The notes beneath the pieces are model-generated. The model made no database searches. It worked only from the letters and a program-made list of their open reading frames with translations, and was not told where the DNA came from. Source: Deltaproteobacteria bacterium (lineage in GTDB: Bacteria; Desulfobacterota; Desulfovibrionia; Desulfovibrionales; Desulfovibrionaceae). From it: a stretch of DNA of 5,851 bases. A program made the translations under genes and the position numbers. Shown here in pieces: positions 1-4,563 of the stretch (position 1 is the stretch's first letter; each line of letters starts with the position of its first letter). The stretch spans positions 1 to 5,851 of the forward strand of contig JAIRVN010000015.1 in the NCBI GenBank assembly GCA_031253875.1, given 5' to 3'.

Positions 1-1105
1 GCAGAACGAGGTGCCGCAGGCCGCAGTCTCGAGCGGCAGCATCGAAGAGGGCCCCTCGATGCCGATGGGCTTTGCGCCCACGATGGCCACGATGGGCTCC
101 ACCGCTTCAGGCGACCAGCCCGCCGCCCCGTCAGCGTCAGCCCGCCTGGTGATGGAAGTCAGCGAAGGCGCGCCGGGAGGGATGAGCATCGGGCTGCATC
201 TGCAGAACGCGCAAGCGCAAGGCGAAGCCATGACCCTCGCCATGGCCGTGACGGTGATCTTCGTGGTTGACAACGACGCGCACGACTTCGTGCCTGCCGC
301 GCTGAACACGACAATCCTGGACGAATTCGGCAACTCCATAACCTGGACGCACGACGCGCAAAGCGGCTATATCCTGACCGTCACCCTGGCGGCGGGACAG
401 AGCGAGCTGCACATTCCGCCCGAAGCCTTCCTGGCGCAGGACGGAACCGGCCTGGGCGATCACCTGCACCTGATCCTGCAAAGCGTGGGCGATGCGCAGG
501 GCAATCCCCTGGACGGCCTTGACGTGAACATCCACACCGGCGACGACAATCCGCCGCTCCATCCGGGCGACCAGGTCGACTTCGCCGTTGTGGACGCGGA
601 CTATGGCGCGGCGCATCATTCCCCGCACCATGACGGCGCGGACGCCGCCGACGGCTATGCCCAGGGCAGCGATGTCCTGATAGGCAACAGCAACGGCAGC
701 GACACCACCTACATCTGGAACAACCACAATATGGGGGGAGAGCAGGAAACCATCAAGGACTTCCGCTATGATGCCGAAATCAAGGACTCCCTGCGCTTTG
801 ACGACCTGTTCGCCGGGCAGAACCACGAAGAAGCCGCCATCAGTCTGGACAACCTGTTGCTGGGCGGCTCCGCCACGTGGGATGGAAAGAACTTCTTCGC
901 CACGGATGGAAGCTCCACCATCGCCGTGAACCTTGTCGATTCGGTGGCCTCGCTGACGGTGTCCTATCACGATCCCGGCAGCAACCAACAGTACTCGCAG
1001 ACAATAAATCTTGAAGGCTTTGCCAACCATTTTGACGGCATCCAGGATGCGGCCGAAGTGGCGCACATGCTGTGTGAAATCATCAAGGTCGGCGGCATTG
1101 CCTAG
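1..1105 (+). CDS. C-terminal part of a type I secreted RTX/adhesin-like protein (5' end outside window)
   Basis: The frame is open through the left edge, so this is the C-terminal ~367 residues of a larger protein. The GTG at 11 is probably not the real start: the codons before it are open and no convincing ribosome site is visible. Counting from that GTG, residues ~45-180 look like a beta-rich extracellular domain (alternating hydrophobic strands, many Asp/Asn/Gly). A His/Asp-rich linker follows (~200-215). Residues 219-226, GSDVLIGN, form a degenerate RTX nonapeptide-like turn. The stretch from there to the end (ETIKDFRYDAEIKDSLRFDD, then a Gly/Ser-rich strand and a hydrophobic C-terminus) matches the layout of the C-terminal target domain read by type I (ABC/MFP/TolC) exporters. 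The protein has almost no cysteine, as is usual for secreted RTX proteins. Inferred role: a secreted or surface adhesin-like protein that binds calcium outside the cell. No exporter genes are in view. It is a host gene, unrelated to the phage module, and ends in TAG just before a terminator. Confidence 0.82.
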   Translation, partial: QNEVPQAAVSSGSIEEGPSMPMGFAPTMATMGSTASGDQPAAPSASARLVMEVSEGAPGGMSIGLHLQNAQAQGEAMTLAMAVTVIFVVDNDAHDFVPAALNTTILDEFGNSITWTHDAQSGYILTVTLAAGQSELHIPPEAFLAQDGTGLGDHLHLILQSVGDAQGNPLDGLDVNIHTGDDNPPLHPGDQVDFAVVDADYGAAHHSPHHDGADAADGYAQGSDVLIGNSNGSDTTYIWNNHNMGGEQETIKDFRYDAEIKDSLRFDDLFAGQNHEEAAISLDNLLLGGSATWDGKNFFATDGSSTIAVNLVDSVASLTVSYHDPGSNQQYSQTINLEGFANHFDGIQDAAEVAHMLCEIIKVGGIA

Positions 1106-1127
1106 TCCCTGCCATCACACCTGAACC

Positions 1128-1160
1128 AAAGCCCTCCGGTTCGCGCCGGGGGGCTTTTTT
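1128..1160 (+). terminator. Rho-independent terminator of the secreted-protein gene
   Basis: A 12-bp stem (AAAGCCCTCCGG at 1128-1139 with CCGGGGGGCTTT at 1146-1157, one G-U wobble) closes a 6-nt loop and runs into six T residues (1155-1160). It starts 22 bp after the TAG stop of the secreted-protein gene. It should separate that gene's transcript from the toxin-antitoxin and phage genes downstream. Confidence 0.92.
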
Positions 1161-1164
1161 CGGG

Positions 1165-1198
1165 ATCTGGACCCCTGCCTTCGCAGGGGTGACGGATA
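1165..1198. repeat. Half-copy of a dispersed palindromic repeat (34 bp identical to 4096-4129)
   Basis: This 34-bp stretch is identical, in the same orientation, to 4096-4129. It contains the hairpin CCCCTGC-CTTC-GCAGGGG (1172-1189) followed by TGACGGATA. The other half of the full element, the ATTCCC-N8-GGGAAT palindrome seen at 4066-4085, is missing here. The complementary strand reads as VTPAKAGVQ, a peptide typical of spurious ORFs over this class of dispersed repeat. The copy sits directly after the terminator. Confidence 0.85.
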
Positions 1199-1264
1199 GT
1201 AACGCGAGGGCAGGGGTGACGGATAGTGACGCGAGGACAGGGGTGACGGATAGTAACGCGAGGA
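1184..1264. repeat. Three 27-bp tandem repeats derived from the dispersed repeat's right arm
   Basis: Three head-to-tail 27-bp units lie at 1184-1210, 1211-1237 and 1238-1264, followed by a 4-bp start of a fourth (CAGG). Each begins CAGGGGTGACGGATAGT and ends in ACGCGAGG plus one base. Units 1 and 3 differ only at the last base; units 2 and 3 differ only at base 18. The first unit overlaps the right arm of the adjacent hairpin, so the array looks like local amplification of that arm. Because 27 is a multiple of 3, the array reads as a 9-residue periodic peptide on the minus strand, which is not a real gene. Confidence 0.9.
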
Positions 1265-1353
1265 CAGGTTCAGCGGTGAAAAGGCTGTTCCGCTGGAGGA
1301 AGTGATGCAGGAACCCCGCGACCGGCAAAGTCGTTAGCGGCGCAGGTTTCTCG

Positions 1354-1382
1354 TTGCGTTTCGTCGGAAAAAGCATTACATC
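1354..1382 (+). promoter_or_regulatory. Possible sigma-70 promoter of the toxin-antitoxin pair
   Basis: TTGCGT (1354-1359) and TACATC (1377-1382) are separated by 17 bp and lie 21 bp before the antitoxin ATG. Each hexamer matches consensus only moderately. The region is the last non-coding DNA before the operon and lies beyond the upstream terminator, so a promoter is expected here. A 6-bp inverted repeat (CAGCGG 1271-1276 / CCGCTG 1290-1295) lies farther upstream, too far for a typical antitoxin operator. Confidence 0.3.
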
Positions 1383-1403
1383 TTGGGACAAAAAAGGTGC
1401 GCC

Positions 1404-1688
1404 ATGAAAACACAAGTCAATGCAAGCGTAAGAATGCCCTCGGCCTTGCACATGCGGGTGGTGAGCCTTGCGGAAAGCCGGCAGCGCACGCCGCACGCGC
1501 TTATGCTGCAAGCCATAGAAAGCTATGTAACACGGGAAGAAATGCGGGAAGCATGGCGCCGGGAAGGTATAGCAGCCTGGGAAGAATACCAGCGCACGGG
1601 CCTGCATCTGACCGGCGACGAAGTGAGCGCATGGATTGACCAGATTCGCCAGGGCAAAAAGACGCCCATGCCCAAATGTCACGTATAA
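1404..1688 (+). CDS. Ribbon-helix-helix (CopG/ParD-like) antitoxin
   Basis: A 94-residue protein. Residues 1-45 have the ribbon-helix-helix pattern: an N-terminal strand (TQVNASVRMP), a first helix with LAESRQRTP and a second helix (ALMLQAIESYVTREE). This fold dimerises and binds operator DNA. Residues 46-94 form a charged, Trp-containing C-terminal arm (WEEYQRTG, then DEVSAWIDQI), the part that normally wraps around the cognate toxin. I chose ATG 1404 because AAGG (1394-1397) sits 6 nt before it; the frame extends to a TTG at 1383 without ribosome-site support. The last 13 bp overlap the ParE-like toxin, so the two are probably translationally coupled. By family, the antitoxin neutralises the toxin and represses the operon. 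Family assignment is from pattern recognition; the partner gene supports it. Confidence 0.85.
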   Translation: MKTQVNASVRMPSALHMRVVSLAESRQRTPHALMLQAIESYVTREEMREAWRREGIAAWEEYQRTGLHLTGDEVSAWIDQIRQGKKTPMPKCHV

Positions 1689-1966
1689 TTTGGACACCGG
1701 GAGCTGCGTCCGGTCTTGAACGGGCGTGCCTGTTTCTGGCGGAAAAAGATGAGGACGCCGCAGTCAAAGCGCTCGATGTTATTGGCAACGGTTCAAAAAT
1801 ACTTGAGGACTTCCCGAACGCCGGCCGACCAGCAGAAGATCTGGAGCCGGAACACAGAGAGTTGCTTATCCCCTTCGGTGGTTCGGGGTATGTTTTGCTG
1901 TATCGGGTGGAGAATTCGCTCGTATATATCCTGGCCCTCCGTCATCAACGGGAGGCAGGATATTGA
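1676..1966 (+). CDS. ParE/RelE-superfamily toxin
   Basis: A 96-residue protein with the ParE/RelE layout: an N-terminal strand (RIIWTPGA), a helical segment (ASGLERACLFLAEKDEDAAVKALDVI), then LEDFPNAGRP (43-52, the conserved 'fP..GRp' turn), a strand pair through RELLIPFGGSGYVLLYRVE (61-79) and the closing strand VYILALRHQREAGY (83-96). The LRHQRE ending is typical of the ParE branch, whose members poison DNA gyrase; RelE members instead cut mRNA on the ribosome. The sequence favours ParE but does not prove the target. ATG 1676 overlaps the antitoxin end by 13 bp and has no strong ribosome site of its own, as expected for coupled translation. Full length with no visible damage. Its position beside the phage packaging genes suggests a prophage-edge stabilisation or defence cassette, though it could be an independent insertion. 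Confidence 0.88.
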   Translation: MSRIIWTPGAASGLERACLFLAEKDEDAAVKALDVIGNGSKILEDFPNAGRPAEDLEPEHRELLIPFGGSGYVLLYRVENSLVYILALRHQREAGY

Positions 1967-2027
1967 CGCAATGACCGACACCTCCATCCCGCCCGAAAAA
2001 CAGACTCCGTAATTACGCATCCATTCC

Positions 2028-2056
2028 TTGATCCGCGCCCCCCCGGCATGTTTATG
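2028..2056 (+). promoter_or_regulatory. Possible promoter before the terminase gene
   Basis: TTGATC (2028-2033) and TTTATG (2051-2056) are 17 bp apart in the 112-bp gap between the toxin stop and the terminase start. The -10 match is poor and the spacer is very C-rich. No terminator follows the toxin, so read-through from the toxin-antitoxin promoter is an equal possibility. Confidence 0.2.
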
Positions 2057-2065
2057 CTTGTCCCG

Positions 2066-2070
2066 AAAGG
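2066..2070 (+). promoter_or_regulatory. Ribosome binding site fixing the terminase start
   Basis: AAAGG ends 8 nt before ATG 2079. The frame opens earlier at TTG 2028, but that TTG has no purine-rich site before it and the extra 17 residues (Cys/Pro-rich) do not resemble a terminase N-terminus. Confidence 0.7.
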
Positions 2071-2078
2071 ACACGAAC

Positions 2079-3575
2079 ATGCCGACTCCCCTTGCGAACA
2101 CCAGACAAGACGCCCTGGCCCTGTACCAGGACATGAACGCGCCGGACGAACAACGCGCGCTGCTTGCCGGCGATCTCTTCTACCTGTTGCTGGCCGGCAT
2201 GGGGCGGCAGGACATCAACCATGATTTCCTCTTCGCCCGTTGCCGCGAAGTGCAGGAACGGCCTGACGGCTACCTCGACCTTTGGGCGCGCGAGCACTAC
2301 AAGTCCACGATCATCACCGTGGGCAAGACCATCCAGGACATCCTGAACAATCCGGACATCACCGTGGGCATTTTTTCCCACACGCGGCCCATTGCCAGAT
2401 CCTTCCTCAAGCAGATCAAGCGCGAATTTGAAGGCAACGCGCTGTTGCAGGCATTGTTCCCCCACATCAGCCCGCCGGGAGTTCGGGAAAAACGCGGTTG
2501 GGCGGAAGACGAAGGCCTGATCGTCCGGCGCGACAGCAATCCCAAAGAGGCCACCCTGGAAGCCTGGGGACTGGTGGACAGCCAGCCGACCGGCAAGCAT
2601 TTTTCCCTGCTCATTTACGACGACGTGGTCACCCGCGAAAGCGTGTACACGCCGGAACAGATCAAAAAAACCACGGAATGCTGGGAACTTTCCCTGAATC
2701 TCGGCGCCCGCGGCGGGTCGCGCCGCATGATCGGCACCCGCTACCACCTGTACGACAGTTATCGCGACATACTGGAAAGGGGCGCCGCCCTGGCCCGCGT
2801 CCATCCCGCCACGCGGGACGGCACGATGGAAGGCGAGCCGGTCTTTCTGACCCGCGAAGCCCTGGACGGCAAACGCAGGGACATGGGGCCCCATACCTTT
2901 GGCTGCCAGATGCTGCTCAACCCGGTTGCCGACAGAACCCAGGGCTTCCGCGAAGAATGGCTGCGCTTCTGGGAGCCGAAGAACTGGCAGGATATGAACC
3001 GCTACCTGCTGGTCGATCCTGCCGGTGAAAAGAAACACAACAGCGACTATACGGTGATCTGCGTGGTGGGACTCGGCGGGGACGGCATGTATTACCTTGT
3101 GGACGGCATCCGCGACCGGCTGAACCTGACGCAGCGCACCCGCGCCCTGCTCACCCTGCACCGCGCATACCGCCCGATAGCCGTCGGCTATGAACAGTAC
3201 GGCATGAACGCGGACATCGAGCATATCCGCTTCATCCAGGAACAGGAACAGTACCGCTTTGCCGTCACGCGGCTCGGCGGCCCCATGCCCAAAAACGACC
3301 GCATCCGCCGCCTTGTGCCCATTTTCGAGCAGGGGCGCTTGTATCTTCCCGCCCGCTGCCCCTTTCGCGACGCGGAAGGCACGCAACGGGATCTGACGCA
3401 GGAATTCATCGCCGAAGAATACCTCGCCTTTCCGGTCTCGCTCCACGACGACATGCTCGACTGCCTGTCCCGCATCGTGGATCCGGATCTTGCCGCCTCG
3501 TTCCCCCTGGCCTGGGAATACGACATCCACCCCTCCAATCTCCAGGGAGAGCGCTATGACCCGCGAGACCATTAG
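2079..3575 (+). CDS. Phage terminase large subunit (packaging ATPase/nuclease)
   Basis: A 498-residue protein of normal length for a large terminase, the motor that cuts concatemeric phage DNA and pumps it through the portal into the prohead. The ATPase half has a Walker A-like loop REHYKST at 71-77, a Walker B LLIYDD at 177-182 with the acidic pair D181/D182, and a coupling-motif candidate IGTRYH at 218-223. The nuclease half (RNase H-like fold) has candidate metal-binding acids: D313 in LLVDPAG, D323 in NSDYTVI, E372 in GYEQYG, and D457/D458/D461 in LHDDMLD. KNDRI (405-409) is also usual in this family. The Walker A lacks the usual glycines (Tyr74 stands in the Gly position before Lys-Ser-Thr), a variant I associate with a podovirus/myovirus terminase subgroup. 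The gene is intact. No small terminase subunit precedes it in the window. Its 3' end overlaps the next gene by 20 bp. Confidence 0.93.
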   Translation: MPTPLANTRQDALALYQDMNAPDEQRALLAGDLFYLLLAGMGRQDINHDFLFARCREVQERPDGYLDLWAREHYKSTIITVGKTIQDILNNPDITVGIFSHTRPIARSFLKQIKREFEGNALLQALFPHISPPGVREKRGWAEDEGLIVRRDSNPKEATLEAWGLVDSQPTGKHFSLLIYDDVVTRESVYTPEQIKKTTECWELSLNLGARGGSRRMIGTRYHLYDSYRDILERGAALARVHPATRDGTMEGEPVFLTREALDGKRRDMGPHTFGCQMLLNPVADRTQGFREEWLRFWEPKNWQDMNRYLLVDPAGEKKHNSDYTVICVVGLGGDGMYYLVDGIRDRLNLTQRTRALLTLHRAYRPIAVGYEQYGMNADIEHIRFIQEQEQYRFAVTRLGGPMPKNDRIRRLVPIFEQGRLYLPARCPFRDAEGTQRDLTQEFIAEEYLAFPVSLHDDMLDCLSRIVDPDLAASFPLAWEYDIHPSNLQGERYDPRDH

Positions 3576-4563
3576 CCTCCGCCCCGTCACCTGCATGCAG
3601 GAACGCATCGCCGTCTTTGATCGCATGGTGGCGGAGCGCCGCATAGGCATGGTGCAATACAGCTTGCCCCGTCCCAGCCTTGTCGCGTGGATGGAAGGCA
3701 CAGCGCCGGATCGCGCCTGGTTTTGCGTGCTGAAGGATCGGGAGCAGGATGCCTGCGCCGTGTGGATTACGGACTTCACGGGCAAGGCCGCGCTTGTGCA
3801 TTTCGTCGTCTGGCGCGGTTTCGGGCGCTTGAGCCGCGAACTGTGCTGGGCGGCATGCCGTTGGGCCTTCTCTGGGGGATTATCCTGCCTTATGGGCATC
3901 ATCCCGGAGATCAACCGTGCGGCCTTGGCCGCCATGCGTGATGCCGGCTGGCAGGAAGTCTTCCGTATTCCACAGGTCTGTTACATTCACCGGCTTGATC
4001 GCCACGTGGACGGCGTGCTGTGCCATTGTACTCCAAAATTGCTCCGTGCGGCGTTTCTCCCCGTCATTCCCGCGCAGGCGGGAATCCAGGAAAGCATCTG
4101 GACCCCTGCCTTCGCAGGGGTGACGGATAACAACGCGGGGGGCGACGACCGTGAATACGAAGGCAGGGGCGGGGGCGTGAATACGAAGGCAGGGGCAGCG
4201 ACCGTGAAAGACAGCCTGAAGCGCTACCAACTTCTTACACGAGAGGATTTTATGAAAAAACTGTTCGTTATGTGTCTTGTCCTGTTTCTTTCTCTCGGCG
4301 TTTTCGCCTGTTGTGACGAAGCCCAGGCCGGAAATCCCACGGGAGGAGGAGGCAAAAGCGCGCCCTCCTCTCCCCCGCCGCCTGCGCCGGCCCCTATTCC
4401 CGACACCACGCCGCAGGAGGCGGAGAGCAAGGCCGTGCGCGACGATGAACGCCGCAAGCTGGCGCAGAAAAAAGGCGTCGGCGGGACAGTGCTGGCCCCC
4501 CTCGGCAGGATCGGCGGGGAGAGCCGGGGCGGCAACACCCTGCTCGGCAGGATAGGCGCATGA
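3556..4563 (+). CDS. GNAT-like phage protein that reads through a repeat into the next gene
   Basis: ATG 3556 has GGGAG (3545-3549) 6 nt before it and lies inside the end of the terminase gene. Residues ~1-160 form a compact GNAT-like domain: strand WFCVL (55-59), strand ACAVWITDF (66-74), strand ALVHFVVW (79-86), RGFGR (87-91) where the acyl-CoA loop would lie, then GIIPEINRAALAAMRDAGW (114-132), which resembles the 'N..a...y.k.Gf' end of acetyltransferases, and CYIHRLDRHVDG. Small GNAT-like proteins beside terminase and portal genes are known in podoviruses; their role is unclear and I cannot assign an enzyme activity. The oddity is the end. No stop occurs after the domain; the frame runs through a dispersed repeat (residues ~168-195, VIPAQAGIQ and WTPAFAGVT) and through the entire exported-protein gene at 4252, giving 335 residues. 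The native C-terminus was probably near residue 160-167 and its stop lost to the repeat insertion. Confidence 0.7.
   Translation: MTRETISLRPVTCMQERIAVFDRMVAERRIGMVQYSLPRPSLVAWMEGTAPDRAWFCVLKDREQDACAVWITDFTGKAALVHFVVWRGFGRLSRELCWAACRWAFSGGLSCLMGIIPEINRAALAAMRDAGWQEVFRIPQVCYIHRLDRHVDGVLCHCTPKLLRAAFLPVIPAQAGIQESIWTPAFAGVTDNNAGGDDREYEGRGGGVNTKAGAATVKDSLKRYQLLTREDFMKKLFVMCLVLFLSLGVFACCDEAQAGNPTGGGGKSAPSSPPPPAPAPIPDTTPQEAESKAVRDDERRKLAQKKGVGGTVLAPLGRIGGESRGGNTLLGRIGA
4061..4137. repeat. Full dispersed palindromic repeat (dRS3-like core) inside the phage operon
   Basis: Two hairpins lie in tandem. The first is ATTCCCGCGCAGGCGGGAAT (4066-4085), an 8-bp stem with a 4-nt loop; it fits ATTCCC-N8-GGGAAT, the core described for neisserial dRS3 repeats. 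The second is CCCCTGC-CTTC-GCAGGGG (4103-4120). The segment 4096-4129 is identical to 1165-1198. In the + frame it encodes the well-known spurious peptide VIPAQAGIQ. It has no stop in the frame of the surrounding operon. The hairpins are not followed by T-runs, so they are not classic terminators, though they could affect mRNA stability. Confidence 0.88.
4150..4196. repeat. Two 21-bp direct repeats next to the dispersed repeat
   Basis: Two exact 21-bp copies starting CGTGAATACGAAGGCAGG lie at 4150-4170 and 4176-4196, 26 bp apart start to start. A third partial match, CGACCGTGAA, occurs at 4146-4155 and again at 4199-4208. GAAGGCAGGGG resembles the right arm of the dispersed repeat, so this looks like a diverged amplification, parallel to the array at 1184-1264. 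Confidence 0.8.
4241..4246 (+). promoter_or_regulatory. Ribosome binding site supporting the internal start at 4252
   Basis: GAGAGG ends 5 nt before ATG 4252. Followed by MKK and a hydrophobic stretch, it marks a separate translation start inside the longer open frame that begins at 3556. Confidence 0.7.
4252..4563 (+). CDS. Small exported phage-operon protein (signal peptide, Pro-rich linker, TLLG tail)
   Basis: A 103-residue protein. Residues 1-20 form a clear Sec signal (MKK, then LFVMCLVLFLSLGVFA). Cleavage could be by signal peptidase I after AQA (24-26), or as a lipoprotein at Cys20/Cys21, although Phe before Ala makes a poor lipobox. A Gly/Ser/Pro-rich stretch follows (27-50), then a charged helix (EAESKAVRDDERRKLAQKKG, 56-75) and a Gly-rich tail in which PLGRIGG (83-89) is echoed by LLGRIGA (97-103); the DNA copies 4501-4516 and 4544-4559 match at 15 of 16 bases. 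The charged helix plus 'KKG..GT.L...NTLLG' tail resembles small proteins encoded between terminase and portal in many podoviruses, whose function I do not know. The signal peptide in front of it is unusual. The stop overlaps the portal start (ATGA), implying coupling. Same frame as the GNAT-like gene, but a separate start is favoured by its ribosome site. Confidence 0.72.
   Translation: MKKLFVMCLVLFLSLGVFACCDEAQAGNPTGGGGKSAPSSPPPPAPAPIPDTTPQEAESKAVRDDERRKLAQKKGVGGTVLAPLGRIGGESRGGNTLLGRIGA

Noticed and set aside
137..1066. A 309-codon minus-strand open frame opposite the secreted-protein gene
   Set aside because: The + strand frame has RTX-like and type I target features and a terminator at its end; the minus frame has neither a domain nor a start signal.
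1184..1264. The tandem array as a CRISPR array or replication iterons
   Set aside because: The units are directly adjacent with no unique spacers, so not CRISPR. No replication initiator gene or AT-rich region is nearby, and the units derive from the palindromic repeat.
1083..1697. A 204-codon minus-strand open frame over the intergenic repeats and antitoxin
   Set aside because: It runs antisense to the antitoxin and across the terminator and the 27-bp array; its periodic VTP peptide only reflects the repeat length being a multiple of 3. No ribosome site or recognisable domain.
1971..2012. A 13-codon reading frame (MTDTSIPPEKQTP) between toxin and terminase
   Set aside because: Too short to support as a gene, without a clear ribosome site; it could be a gene remnant but nothing in it can be tested by eye.
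2052..3935. A 627-codon minus-strand open frame opposite the terminase
   Set aside because: It mirrors the strongly supported terminase and GNAT-like genes; long antisense frames are expected in GC-rich coding DNA and no domain is recognisable.
4066..4120. The two hairpins as an intrinsic terminator inside the phage operon
   Set aside because: Neither stem is followed by a T-run, and the element is a recognisable dispersed repeat found again at 1165-1198.
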